A stretch of 64,000 nt of DNA from Zhongshania antarctica (GCF_014202945.1 NZ_JACHHW010000002.1:186001-250000); one strand, 5' to 3'; shown: positions 54,050 to 63,178, counted from the stretch's first letter. Notes: a model not told the origin generated them from the letters alone. Translations and numbers: made by a program.

Positions 54050-55222
54050 GGATTTTTTGTCCCACTTTGGCACAAAATACAAACCCAAAGCCGATGCAAG
54101 AAACATCGTCAACGTCATTGGCCACATATAATCACTGTGGAACTGCGTCGACAAACCACTAATAAGACCGCCAATAAGATATTGAGCACTCCCCATTAAC
54201 GCCGAGGCAATGCCGCTGTGCTGGGGAAAAAATTGCAGGGCACAGGCCTGAGAGTTCCCCATTACGCCGCCGAGCGCGCCCACGGCCAACATGACCAAGG
54301 GCACCACCACCCAGAGCGGTGGTGAAAAAGCGGTGACCAACAAAAGACCCGTACAAAAAACAAACAAAAGTAGCATCGCCCGAGGCAAAATTTGCTCAGC
54401 GGGAACGGTATTTAGCAGACGGTTATTAATGCGATTAGCAATGGCCAGGGTGACAATATTGCCCGCAAACAACATCGAAAAAACCGTCTCACTTTGGCCG
54501 TACAAGTCGATATACACCAGCGCCGCATTGGCGACAAAGGTGATCATGACGCTAAAACCTAAGCTCTGCGCCACTAGGTACGCCATTGCGGTGCGATTGG
54601 TCAGCACAAACTTATAGCGGGTGAGCAAACTGTCTACTAGCGGTGGACGCGGATCAGAACCGCGCTTTTTAATAATAATACTCGCCAGAAAGCAGACCGT
54701 AAGCGCATAGGCAGCCAAGACTAAAAACACCAGTTTCCAACCACTCAAGCTGTAAAGCAAGGTGCCAATACTGGGCGCCAGCGCGGGTGCAATTATGGTG
54801 ATTAACATGATTTGCGAGAACAGTTTCGCCGTATCCTGCCCCTCGGTGTGGTCACGAATAATCGCCGGCACCACTACTGAGGCAAAGCCGCCGCCCAAGG
54901 CCTGAAAAAACCGCGCAGCCCAAAACACCGACAGCGACTCAGTAGAGGCAATAACTAAACTCGCGACCGCGAAGAGTGCCAAACCAAAGAATAGTGTCGG
55001 GCGGCGCCCCACATAGTCACTAATCGGCCCGCCAAAAAACTGACCAAAGCTCAAACCGAGCATATACAGACTTACCGTTACGGCAATGTCTTGGGCTGGC
55101 ACACCCAGTTCAGCCGCAATCGCAGGAATCGTCGGCAAATACATATCAATTGCCAAGGGCGAGAGCGCAAAAATCAAAGCCAGCAGCAATATTAGCCGCA
55201 AGGGAGGAAGCGTGGAGGACAT
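54032..55222 (-). CDS. Bcr/CflA-type MFS drug efflux transporter
   Basis: 396 residues with about 12 hydrophobic helices. LALSPLAIDMYLPTIPAIA near the start is the Bcr/CflA hallmark, and GPISDYVGRRPTLFFGL is the MFS motif A. The family exports bicyclomycin, chloramphenicol or sulphonamides by proton antiport. It is divergent from a MarR regulator with two clear operators in between, so drug-inducible repression is likely. Confidence 0.94.
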   Translation of the reverse strand: MSSTLPPLRLILLLALIFALSPLAIDMYLPTIPAIAAELGVPAQDIAVTVSLYMLGLSFGQFFGGPISDYVGRRPTLFFGLALFAVASLVIASTESLSVFWAARFFQALGGGFASVVVPAIIRDHTEGQDTAKLFSQIMLITIIAPALAPSIGTLLYSLSGWKLVFLVLAAYALTVCFLASIIIKKRGSDPRPPLVDSLLTRYKFVLTNRTAMAYLVAQSLGFSVMITFVANAALVYIDLYGQSETVFSMLFAGNIVTLAIANRINNRLLNTVPAEQILPRAMLLLFVFCTGLLLVTAFSPPLWVVVPLVMLAVGALGGVMGNSQACALQFFPQHSGIASALMGSAQYLIGGLISGLSTQFHSDYMWPMTLTMFLASALGLYFVPKWDKKSLAVSA

Positions 55223-55232
55223 AAAACACCTT

Positions 55233-55282
55233 TTATCTTTCCAGCAAGATAATAGCTGGAAATTACCTTGCTAGCAAGATAA
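55233..55282. promoter_or_regulatory. Two tandem 20-base operators for the MarR regulator
   Basis: Site 1 (55233-55252) reads TTATCTT-N6-AAGATAA. Site 2 (55263-55282) is a near-perfect 20-base palindrome with arms TTACCTTGCT and AGCAAGATAA, one mismatch. They share the arms and the inner AGCAAGATAA and start exactly 30 bases apart, three helical turns. They lie 11-60 bases upstream of the efflux gene and about 70-120 from the marR-like start, fit to repress both. Confidence 0.85.
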
Positions 55283-55353
55283 TATTCAATCACCACCTCA
55301 AACCGCAGCGCCAAACATGAAGCCAAACCTTCGCCCGCAAATAAGTTACTGCC

Positions 55354-55842
55354 ATGGATGACAAACGCATCAGTATTAAAGAATTGCGCCAGCAGCAAAA
55401 GCAGCACTGGCCAGAAATGCACCGAGCCGCAAGTCCCGCCATCTTATATATTATTCGCGCAGCAGACAGCTTCATGAAAGAGTCGGGCGCCGCCTTACAC
55501 GCCCACCAATTAACGAGCGCCGAGTTTGATGTACTGGCGACCTTGCGCCGCCAAGCCCCTCCCTACCAGCTCAGCCCAACAGAGCTGTGTAAAGCGATGC
55601 TCTTCAGCTCCGGGGGTTTAACAAAAGTGCTCTATCGCTTACAAAATTCCAATTTAATTCTACGCCCAGAAAACCCTAACGACGGCCGCAGCCTACTTGT
55701 GCAACTCAGCCCAGAGGGCATCTCTTTGGCGGGAAAATTATGCGCTACCATTAGCGAACTGCACCAAGAGCGCCTTACCAAGCTCAGCCCCGCAGAACAG
55801 ACAAGCCTAACCCAGCTATTAGAAAAAGCCTTTGCCGATTAA
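55354..55842 (+). CDS. MarR-family repressor of the efflux gene
   Basis: 162 residues. The winged-helix DNA-binding part (LTSAEFDVLATLRRQAPPYQLSPTELCKAMLFSSGGLTKVLYRLQNSNLILRPENPNDGRSLLVQLSPEG) is a full MarR domain, with the DGR wing. Dimerisation helices lie at both ends. The divergent efflux gene and the twin palindromes between them support a ligand-relieved repressor of the pump. The ribosome binding site is weak. Confidence 0.93.
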   Translation: MDDKRISIKELRQQQKQHWPEMHRAASPAILYIIRAADSFMKESGAALHAHQLTSAEFDVLATLRRQAPPYQLSPTELCKAMLFSSGGLTKVLYRLQNSNLILRPENPNDGRSLLVQLSPEGISLAGKLCATISELHQERLTKLSPAEQTSLTQLLEKAFAD

Positions 55843-55868
55843 GCACGACGCATTACAAACTCCCGCGC

Positions 55869-57503
55869 CTAAAAAACCCAGCGCAGACGCCAAAAGAAAT
55901 CCGCTTCTAATGCCGCTAAACGCGGCTCATCGATGACTTCATCCATAACCGGCACTGCGGCCAGCAGTTCCGTCTCAAAGCCATAACCCGGCTTCAAGAC
56001 GAGCCGGAACCCGGCATCGGCCAAGCGCTGAGTAGACGCCAAGTCACCGCTGGCATTATTGAAATGCGTCGCGGCGTATTCAACAAACAAAGACGACTCC
56101 CAAGCCAAACCCCACCACTGGGGCTTGGCGCTGGCAGCGAGGTGTAGAAAGTAACCGTCATCACCAATTAATACGCCGGGCAAGTAGGCGCTCATGCTGC
56201 TCATACCACCAAGGACAAACTGTTGTTGCTGAGGCAGCTGAGTGTTGTCGGCAAACTGACCGTTGAAATTCAAGGCCACTTCATAGCCCTGCGCCACCGC
56301 AAACTTATAACCCAGCTTTGGCTGCAGCAAGATAAATTCCGCTTCGCGTTTGCCGATACTCACGCCCTCGCTGGTGTCGGTCGCAAAACTGCCACCGCCG
56401 CCAAATCCGCTTTTAAGTGACAGCTGAAGCTTGAGATAAGACGGGGCATCGGCCAAATGCCCCCGCACGAAATACTTACCACCCAGCTCCAGCGTTTGGT
56501 AGCGTTCCTCTAATAATGGTGCACCCTGAGCCGCCGACTGCAGCTCTGAACTCACGTGTTCCAGCCGCTCAAATACCGTCCAGCGCTGCACCGGGTTACT
56601 GTACAGCAGCTGCTCACCCGACAGCGCAACACTATCTATCTCTGCATCCAAATGCAGTGTTTCATTGCTCGTCACAACAGGACAGTTCAGTAGCGGCGGC
56701 AAACATAGACCAGCACCAGTCCTGCTGCTCGTGAACTGGGGCCGGCGCTGATACTCAATATGACTGACTTCAATACCGTACAGACCAAAGCGAAAGGGAT
56801 GCTCAACACCGAAATCAAGCTGTTGATAATCGTCGCCATCTCCCGCCTCGCCCAGCTCGTCAAAAATAGTTCGGTAGGCAATATTCAGTTCTGTGCCATT
56901 GGCAAATTGATGCTTAACGCCCGCAAGACCAAAATAACGGCCAAGGAATCGACTGCCCTTATTGCTCATTTCCAGAACAAGGTCGGTGGCATCGTGATCG
57001 ACAAGCACTTGCTCTCGAAAATCCAGAATGACCTGATTATCATAGTGCTGTTCATAGGCAATACTGTAAGCCAAGCCCGCGCGCTCAGCTTGCAAATCGG
57101 CCAAAACCCGCGCGCGATCAAACTCCGCCAAGCTTAAATCGCGGTCGCCAACCAAACTCGCGAAATGCGCGGTGACTTGCGGGTTGCCGCGCACACCTTT
57201 CACCGCAGCCTGATTCACCAGTACCGTGACGGTATTCTCAACACGGTAATAGCTTACACTCACCAGCAAATGCCCAGCATTATAATACCGCCGCGTCAGC
57301 GACGTGATGGCTTCTGAGGGTGATTCGGATTCAGCTAAGAGCGCCTCAACTTGCACGGTAGAGAGCTGCGTATTGCCAATAACGCGAACATTAATTCCGC
57401 CAATCACCGCCGCTATCGCCGCAGTCTCAACACGCGCCGAGGCCTCTATTTGTATTTGACTCGCAAGCTGGGGGGGCATTACCGGTGGCAGATCAATTGC
57501 CAT
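55869..57503 (-). CDS. ShlB/FhaC-like outer membrane transporter (TpsB), lacking a signal peptide
   Basis: 544 residues. A Pro-rich start (IDLPPVMPPQLASQ) precedes one POTRA-like domain (about 35-110, INVRVIGNTQLSTVQVEALL...YYNAGHLLVSVSYY) and a 16-strand-type beta-barrel ending in DFFWRLRWVF with a C-terminal Phe, as in Omp85-class proteins. TpsB proteins export a large TpsA partner. No signal peptide is visible: TGA stands immediately before the ATG, and GAGGAG supports this start. The gene follows an OmpA-like gene, and no TpsA gene is in reach. Either export uses another route or a short N-terminal piece is lost. Confidence 0.85.
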   Translation of the reverse strand: MAIDLPPVMPPQLASQIQIEASARVETAAIAAVIGGINVRVIGNTQLSTVQVEALLAESESPSEAITSLTRRYYNAGHLLVSVSYYRVENTVTVLVNQAAVKGVRGNPQVTAHFASLVGDRDLSLAEFDRARVLADLQAERAGLAYSIAYEQHYDNQVILDFREQVLVDHDATDLVLEMSNKGSRFLGRYFGLAGVKHQFANGTELNIAYRTIFDELGEAGDGDDYQQLDFGVEHPFRFGLYGIEVSHIEYQRRPQFTSSRTGAGLCLPPLLNCPVVTSNETLHLDAEIDSVALSGEQLLYSNPVQRWTVFERLEHVSSELQSAAQGAPLLEERYQTLELGGKYFVRGHLADAPSYLKLQLSLKSGFGGGGSFATDTSEGVSIGKREAEFILLQPKLGYKFAVAQGYEVALNFNGQFADNTQLPQQQQFVLGGMSSMSAYLPGVLIGDDGYFLHLAASAKPQWWGLAWESSLFVEYAATHFNNASGDLASTQRLADAGFRLVLKPGYGFETELLAAVPVMDEVIDEPRLAALEADFFWRLRWVF

Positions 57504-57588
57504 TCAAACTCTCCTCAAATATTTGACGGGGCATCAGCCCCGGCAATTCGGCTAATCGTAGTGTCGGGTTTTTATTGGAATACACGCC

Positions 57589-58428
57589 CTACAGACGCTT
57601 TAACTCAACGCGGCGGTTCGTCTCTCTACCGGCCTCAGTACTATTATCGGCACGGGGCTGCGACATACCATAACCTTTGGCTACCAAACGCTCAGCACTC
57701 ACGCCCTGACTCAATAAATACGTTCGCACGGCATTTGCTCTGGCCTCAGACAAACGCAAATTATACTCATCGGCCCCCAGCGAATCGGTATGACCACCCA
57801 CTTCAATACGCTTGGCATCGGATTGCTGAATAACCGGAACCACCATAGCCAAAACGGCTTTGGCGGCAAGGCTCAGCCGCGAACTATCGTGGGCAAAAAA
57901 CACCCCGTCCAGTGGCTGGGCCTGAGGGCCATCGATATAACAGCCATTGGCCAGGGTTTTAATACCACGGGGGGTTTTTAAACATTGGTCATCTTGATCA
58001 CAGACGCCGTCACCATCGCCATCGGCGCAGGCGTAGGCATCGGCCTGCATTCGGCCTGCGGTAAAAACCGGATCGATATTCGCGAGGGGTATCAACGCGG
58101 GTTGATCTTTGGCTGAACCGAGCGCATCGATGGCCACAGCCCCGCCACCCTCGTCCGCGGCCAATATGCCTTGATCCATCGCCAATAAATCATCTGTCAC
58201 GGCGAGGCTAGTCAACTCGTCTGCCAGTGGTTGTATATTGCCAGTCAGACCAGCATCAAGCGCACCCAGACTGTCGTTGAGATCAATACCAACAGCCGTT
58301 GTAACCGGGCTAACAACGGCCAAAATACCCGTCTGCTCAAGCAAATCTTGCACTAGTCCGGCGTGTGCGGCATTCATGGTTAGCGACAAACACACAACAA
58401 AACGACACATATTTCGGGCAAAGCTCAT
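57589..58428 (-). CDS. OmpA-family protein with calcium-binding TSP3-like repeat
   Basis: 279 residues from ATG 58428 (MSFARNMCRFVVCLSL); four more codons are open from 58440. A Sec signal ends in NAAHA. Residues 25-130 are unique, acidic and low in complexity. DGDGDGVCDQDDQCLKTP is a thrombospondin type 3-like calcium site. The OmpA domain (about 165-279) has FFAHDSSRLSLAAK, GGHTDSLGADEYNLRLSEARANAV and ETNRRVELKRL. It would bind peptidoglycan with its N-terminal part facing out. It lies 85 bases upstream of the TpsB-like gene in the same direction. Confidence 0.9.
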   Translation of the reverse strand: MSFARNMCRFVVCLSLTMNAAHAGLVQDLLEQTGILAVVSPVTTAVGIDLNDSLGALDAGLTGNIQPLADELTSLAVTDDLLAMDQGILAADEGGGAVAIDALGSAKDQPALIPLANIDPVFTAGRMQADAYACADGDGDGVCDQDDQCLKTPRGIKTLANGCYIDGPQAQPLDGVFFAHDSSRLSLAAKAVLAMVVPVIQQSDAKRIEVGGHTDSLGADEYNLRLSEARANAVRTYLLSQGVSAERLVAKGYGMSQPRADNSTEAGRETNRRVELKRL

Positions 58429-58608
58429 TGGCACTAACACCTGTAAAAATCCATTATTCGCACGTATTTAGCCACTCAATTGTCTATTACAAGGCGCGAG
58501 GCTGACCTGCCGCGCTTATCTGCCTGCAGATTAAAACGCATTTGTTCAGCCAGCGCATCGGGTTTGTGCTGAGAACGCCCGACACCGCACAGTTTTCAGT
58601 AGTGCATA

Positions 58609-59400
58609 CTACCTAGCGCTTGCACTGGTGTGCTCGGCAATAACCGACGCCTTTGCCGTCGCGTACTCGGCGTCACTCAGCGCGCCCGATTGATGAAGCG
58701 AATCCAAACCCTGCAATGCATCGACGAGGGAGCTCGGCTTCGCCAACTCGGATGTCGCCTCCCCGGCGCCCGCCAACGCCGCGTTGGTTTCTTTACTTAA
58801 GCCCAACCACTGACCAATTTTGCGGAAAATACGCGCGATACCCCGCCATAATTTGGGGAGCAACCAAATTAACAACAGTAAAAACGCAATAAAGCCGATT
58901 AAGAACAGCACGGGGTGATTTAACGCCACCCACAAGCCTCCAAAAACGGCGACATCTTCGCTAATCGAGGCCAGCCAATTACTCACTGGCTCCGGCGAGG
59001 TATTGATTAACATTCGGGTGCTCGCCTTTGCCGCGTGGGTAACCGAGGTTACCGAACCGCCAACAATGCCCGCCGCCAGCTGCAAGGCAGGACTGACGTC
59101 GCCCACCGTATTCGCTGCAAGCAAGGCGCCAGCAGGAATTCGAATAAAGGTGTGCAGCGCATCCCAGCCAGTATCCACCCCTGGAATTTTGTCGGCAAAA
59201 AACTCCACCGCATACATTAAGCCCGCCGCTAAAATAACCGCAGGGTCTTGCACCACGGCCAAGCTTTCAGGCAGATCAATGCCACCAACAGAGCCACCTA
59301 GACCCAACACCAAAATAGCCGCATATAAATTTAAGCCACTGGCCCAAGCTACCCCCATCGTTAGGGATATCACACTAATTAGCTGCTGATACTCATCCAC
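58609..59400 (-). CDS. DUF4126 family membrane protein with SHOCT-like tail
   Basis: 263 residues from a GTG at 59400 that overlaps the upstream stop by eight bases, with GGAG before it. Earlier in-frame codons are not family-like, and an ATG at 59358 is an alternative. Hydrophobic spans (LTMGVAWASGLNLYAAILVLGL, VFGGLWVALNHPVLFLIGFIAFLLLLIWLLP) and GVDTGWDALHTFIRIPAGALLAA are DUF4126 features. The end, LQGLDSLHQSGALSDAEYATAKASVI, resembles a SHOCT domain. Function unknown. Confidence 0.85.
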   Translation of the reverse strand: MDEYQQLISVISLTMGVAWASGLNLYAAILVLGLGGSVGGIDLPESLAVVQDPAVILAAGLMYAVEFFADKIPGVDTGWDALHTFIRIPAGALLAANTVGDVSPALQLAAGIVGGSVTSVTHAAKASTRMLINTSPEPVSNWLASISEDVAVFGGLWVALNHPVLFLIGFIAFLLLLIWLLPKLWRGIARIFRKIGQWLGLSKETNAALAGAGEATSELAKPSSLVDALQGLDSLHQSGALSDAEYATAKASVIAEHTSASAR

Positions 59401-59782
59401 TGCTTTGATCTCCGCTACGCAAGCGCTTGGCAAATACCCAGCATAACGCCACCGCACTCAACTCAAATAACAGCGCAGACAAGGTGTAGCCCGAAGCACT
59501 ACCTGCCAACACTGCACCTAATAACCGACCAGCACCAATACCGCCGACAATAACACCGTTCAAAAATAAGACATGGCAGGCCCAGCGGGGGCGCCACAGC
59601 GCCCAAAGCGCGCTTAGCCCTATCGCCAGCTCCATACCGCCATACATTGCTCGCAATTCAATTGTGCCATCAACCGACGTCGCCGCGACCCCCGCGTAGG
59701 CGTCTAACGCAGCGGGCTCTAGCAGGAGCCAGCCACCAATACCTAACCACGCCAAGGCCAAATAACTCAAAAAAAGTCGCAT
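59393..59782 (-). CDS. Small membrane protein, DUF4345-like
   Basis: 129 residues from ATG 59782 (MRLFLSYLALAWLGIGGW); an ATG at 59836 would add 18 polar residues. Four hydrophobic helices, with RAMYGGMELAIGLSALWAL in the middle typical of DUF4345. The stop overlaps the start of the DUF4126 gene, so the two are translationally coupled and may form a membrane pair. Function unknown. Confidence 0.75.
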   Translation of the reverse strand: MRLFLSYLALAWLGIGGWLLLEPAALDAYAGVAATSVDGTIELRAMYGGMELAIGLSALWALWRPRWACHVLFLNGVIVGGIGAGRLLGAVLAGSASGYTLSALLFELSAVALCWVFAKRLRSGDQSSG

Positions 59783-59904
59783 TACATACCCACGCTGTGT
59801 GTAGAACGATTCAGACTGACCGAAACCGTCACTCATTTAGACCGCTAAGGTCATACTCTTCCAATACAAACTCGCTACTATTCTAGTTCATTGTGGAGAG
59901 CGAT

Positions 59905-60687
59905 ATGTCGACTGTGGAAGACTACCCGAAAAACCCTGATTATAGCCACGGCCGCTATCGGCGTCGTATTCGCCTCACATCTGAACCGGGCCAGGTTCAC
60001 GGCGAACTTGAAGACACCAACCATGGCTTTCGCTGCACTATTTTTCACGATGGCGAAAAAGTCACTGATATCCAAAGCGAAGTGCTGCGCATCCCTTTTG
60101 ACACTTGCCCTGGCGCGGTAGAGCCTCTGCGCAAATTAATCGGCTTAGCACTGTGCGACGATATTCAAACACTGATCCCGCTCACAGACTCGTCATCCAA
60201 CTGCACCCACCTACTCGATTTAGCACTATTGGCCATTCGCCACAGCAGGCGCAGCGTAGCTGAGTTAATTTATGATATCTGTGTAGAAGATCAGGCCGAT
60301 GACAACAGCCCCGCGGCGGCTGAAGTCTACGCCAATGGCAAGCTCCTCCATCGCTGGCAAACCTGTAATTGGGAAATTACCGGACCAGACGAGCTTAAAC
60401 ATAAGGTGCTCTACAAAGGCTTTAGCAAATGGGCCTCAGCGTGCTTTACAGGCGAGGAGCGCGAGGCCGCCTTTATCCTGCAAAAAGGCTATTTTGTCGC
60501 GAGCGCCCGTCGCTATAACATTGACGCTCAAGTCGGCAAAGCCGCTAATGAAGATCGTGACGTTATGCTCGGCGTTTGCTTCAGTTACAGCACACCGCAA
60601 ATTGAGATCGCTACACGCACCGCCGACAGCACCCGCGACTTCAGCAATACCCCAGAGCTTCTTCTTAAATTTCAAGAAGTTAACTAG
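59905..60687 (+). CDS. DUF2889 family protein
   Basis: 260 residues from ATG 59905 with GGAGAG upstream; four more codons are open. HGRYRRRIRLTSEPGQVHGELEDTNHGFRCTIFHDGEKVTDIQSEVLRIPFDTCPGAVEPL and SNCTHLLDLALLAI are the DUF2889 pattern, including the Cys/His residues, with no membrane spans. Members occur near acyl-CoA and coenzyme-A genes, but their function is unknown. A strong terminator follows at 60824. Confidence 0.78.
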   Translation: MSTVEDYPKNPDYSHGRYRRRIRLTSEPGQVHGELEDTNHGFRCTIFHDGEKVTDIQSEVLRIPFDTCPGAVEPLRKLIGLALCDDIQTLIPLTDSSSNCTHLLDLALLAIRHSRRSVAELIYDICVEDQADDNSPAAAEVYANGKLLHRWQTCNWEITGPDELKHKVLYKGFSKWASACFTGEEREAAFILQKGYFVASARRYNIDAQVGKAANEDRDVMLGVCFSYSTPQIEIATRTADSTRDFSNTPELLLKFQEVN

Positions 60688-60823
60688 AAATGCCGTCTTT
60701 TTCCTACCAGCCCCGTGATACGCACAATTACGAATATATACCTGGTCAGATGAGCGCTACTATGGCAACAGTTTCATTGACCCTTGCTCCTAACAATGGT
60801 CCCAGGAGTAACACCCCCGCTTG

Positions 60824-60849
60824 GCACCCACACTCTGGGTGCTTTTTTT
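60824..60849 (+). terminator. Rho-independent terminator, plus strand
   Basis: GCACCCA (60824-60830) pairs with TGGGTGC (60836-60842) around CACTC, followed by seven T. It is 137 bases after the DUF2889 stop, far enough for a small RNA to lie between them. It also separates the convergent SIMPL gene. Confidence 0.9.
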
Positions 60850-60878
60850 ATGCCCCAAAACTGAGTGCCAGGCGCGCA

Positions 60879-61592
60879 TTATTTCAACAAAAACACCACC
60901 GTCAAACTTGCGCTAACGGTCTCTTTGCCAATCAGCATCGGCGCCTCCCCGCCGACCTTCGCGTCCATCATCATAGCCCGTTCGTAGACGACCGGTGCAC
61001 TAGCGCCCTCGTCAATGTGATAAACGCCAGCGAGCTTGTGACCAAAACCCGCCGCGAGCACCTCAGCTCTGGCCTTGGCATCTGCGATGGCGGCTTCTAC
61101 GGCCTCAGCCTGCAACGCCGCTCTTTGCGACAAATCAAAACTGACATTACCCAGCTCACTAATGCCGGCGTTAACCAAGGCGTCAAGCAGGCCGCCGTAG
61201 CGCGACAAATCCGTCAAGGTAATGTCAATCGTGCGCTCAACCCGCTGACCACGCAGCACACGCTTGCCGTCTTGCCACTCGTAATCAGGGTAAATGCGAA
61301 TCTGCGAGGCGCGAATATCACGCTCGGGCACACCTTGCTCGGCCACGGCATTCAGGACTTGCGCGCTGCGCTGATCCACTGCGCTTTTGGCTTTTACCGC
61401 GCTGTCTTGCGTCTCGGAGATTTGCAGCTGCAGGCGCGCAATGTCCGGCATGGCCTCCACTTCACCCCGGGCGGCAACCACCACATGAGGCGCTTCTGGC
61501 AAGGTGGCGGCATGGGCAAAAATGGGCAGCGCGGCGGACAATACAAAGGCCGCCGCACAATTCAAAATGAGGCTTTTCGCGTTTTTCATCAT
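60879..61592 (-). CDS. Periplasmic SIMPL-domain (DUF541, YggE-like) protein
   Basis: 237 residues. A Sec signal (AFVLSAALPIFAHAA) leads to a SIMPL domain: VVVAARGEVEAMPDIARLQLQISETQDSAVKAKSAVDQ, RDIRASQIRIYPDYEWQDGKR, EAVEAAIADAKARAEVLAAGFG and the final SASLTVVFLLK strand. YggE-like proteins are secreted or periplasmic and have been linked to oxidative stress. AGGAA lies before the two adjacent ATGs. A longer plus-strand open frame across this gene is a shadow. Confidence 0.92.
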   Translation of the reverse strand: MMKNAKSLILNCAAAFVLSAALPIFAHAATLPEAPHVVVAARGEVEAMPDIARLQLQISETQDSAVKAKSAVDQRSAQVLNAVAEQGVPERDIRASQIRIYPDYEWQDGKRVLRGQRVERTIDITLTDLSRYGGLLDALVNAGISELGNVSFDLSQRAALQAEAVEAAIADAKARAEVLAAGFGHKLAGVYHIDEGASAPVVYERAMMMDAKVGGEAPMLIGKETVSASLTVVFLLK

Positions 61593-61675
61593 CTGATTCC
61601 TTTTGATTTAATGCCCAAACGGCTTTTTAACACTTTTTTCTTTCAACATAACAACAACAAACCCAGGAGAGCTCA

Positions 61676-63133
61676 ATGACCAATCTCAATAACGCCCCAG
61701 GCAGCCCAACATTAGACAGTATGCGCGCTACGCTCGACCGCCAACGGCAACTGTGCACCGAAGAGGGTGCAGTCAGCGCAGAGCTGCGTATCGATCGCCT
61801 CAGCCGGGCAATCGACTTAGTGTTTGATAATCGCGACATCATTGTCGACACGCTAACCCAAGATTTTGGCCACCGCAGCAGCCATCAATCTCTGATGTCA
61901 GACATTTACGCAACCATTGAGTGCCTTAAACACAGTAAAAAACACGTCAAAAAATGGATGAAAGCCGAGAAGCGCAGCGCGCCCTTCCCCATGAATTTAA
62001 TGGGCGCTAAAGCGCGGGTAGAGTTTCAGCCCAAAGGCGTAGTCGGCATCATCGGCACCTGGAACTTCCCCTTGAACACCGTCTTTTCACCACTGGCTGG
62101 CGTGTTGGCGGCCGGTAACCGCGCCATGATTAAGTGCTCTGAAGTTACACCTAAAACCGGCGAATTACTTGCCACCCTAACCGCCAAATATTTTTCCAAT
62201 GACGAGATTGCCGTATTCAATGGTGGCCCAAACGTCGGCGCAGAATTTTCGGCACTGCCCTTCGACCACATTATCTTTACCGGTGCCACCAGCATTGCCC
62301 GTCATATACTGCGCGCCGCCAGCGACAACTTAACCCCCGTCACTTTGGAGCTCGGCGGCAAATCACCGGTAATTGTCAGTGAGAGTTACCCAATTCAAGA
62401 GGCCGTAGAGCGCATTTTCGGTGGCAAAATTTTGAATGTCGGCCAAGTCTGCTTATCACCAGATTATGTGTTTGTGCCGGAAAATCAATTGGCGGCATTT
62501 ACCGAAGCCGCTAGCGCCTATATCGCCACTATGTTCCCCACCCTACGTGACAACCCAGATTACAGCTCGGTGGTTAACGAACGTCACTATCAGCGCCTGC
62601 AAAGTTACCTGGCTGACGCGCGGGAAAAAGGTGCGGATGTTCGCGAACTTAACCCCGCCAAGGAAGATTTCAGTCAGCAACAAGGCACCTTCAAGATCCC
62701 GCTCACCTTGGTGGTAAACCCCAGCGACGACATGCTAGTAATGCAAGAAGAGTTATTTGGCCCGATTATCTGCATTAAAACCTATCGCCAAGTCGACGAT
62801 TGCATTACCTACGTCAATGCCCGCCCTCGACCATTGGCGCTGTATTACTTCGGTAAGAATAAAACCGAGCAGCAACACATACTGGATCACACCGTGTCCG
62901 GCGCAGTTACCATCAATGATGTTATCTTCCATGTTAGCTGCGAAGATCTACCCTTTGGCGGCATTGGCCCTAGTGGCATGGGCAATTACCACGGTGCGGA
63001 CGGTTTCAAAACCTTCAGCCATGCCAAAGCGATTTATAAACAAAGCAATATTAACTTCCAGAAACTGGGCGGCATGATTCCCCCCTACGGCGACAAGGCC
63101 GATAAAACCCTAAAAGCCATGATCCGGAAATAG
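61676..63133 (+). CDS. Aldehyde dehydrogenase, coniferyl-aldehyde dehydrogenase type
   Basis: 485 residues from ATG 61676 with AGGAGAG upstream. FQPKGVVGIIGTWNFPLNTVFSPLAG, TGATSIARHI for NAD(P), VTLELGGKSPVIV with the catalytic Glu and FGGKILNVGQVCLSPDYVFVP with the catalytic Cys are visible. Their spacing is that of coniferyl-aldehyde and long-chain aldehyde dehydrogenases of the CalB group. It probably oxidises aromatic or fatty aldehydes to acids. A perfect hairpin follows the gene. Confidence 0.93.
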   Translation: MTNLNNAPGSPTLDSMRATLDRQRQLCTEEGAVSAELRIDRLSRAIDLVFDNRDIIVDTLTQDFGHRSSHQSLMSDIYATIECLKHSKKHVKKWMKAEKRSAPFPMNLMGAKARVEFQPKGVVGIIGTWNFPLNTVFSPLAGVLAAGNRAMIKCSEVTPKTGELLATLTAKYFSNDEIAVFNGGPNVGAEFSALPFDHIIFTGATSIARHILRAASDNLTPVTLELGGKSPVIVSESYPIQEAVERIFGGKILNVGQVCLSPDYVFVPENQLAAFTEAASAYIATMFPTLRDNPDYSSVVNERHYQRLQSYLADAREKGADVRELNPAKEDFSQQQGTFKIPLTLVVNPSDDMLVMQEELFGPIICIKTYRQVDDCITYVNARPRPLALYYFGKNKTEQQHILDHTVSGAVTINDVIFHVSCEDLPFGGIGPSGMGNYHGADGFKTFSHAKAIYKQSNINFQKLGGMIPPYGDKADKTLKAMIRK

Positions 63134-63155
63134 CACTTAGCCTGCTAATTCCCAC

Positions 63156-63178
63156 CACGCCCCTGCAATAGGGGCGTG
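63156..63178 (+). terminator. Perfect nine-base hairpin after the aldehyde dehydrogenase gene
   Basis: CACGCCCCT (63156-63164) and AGGGGCGTG (63170-63178) pair around GCAAT, 22 bases after the stop. There is no T-run, so its strength as a terminator is uncertain. Confidence 0.65.

Noticed and set aside
57494-57585. 30-codon GTG frame just upstream of the TpsB-like gene
   Set aside because: No ribosome binding site and it ends inside the TpsB-like gene; kept only as a hint of a possible lost N-terminus, not as a gene.
60690-61679. 329-codon plus-strand open frame
   Set aside because: It covers the minus-strand SIMPL gene, which has a signal peptide, family motifs and a ribosome binding site; the plus frame has low-complexity, Arg/His-rich content typical of an antisense shadow and runs through a strong terminator.
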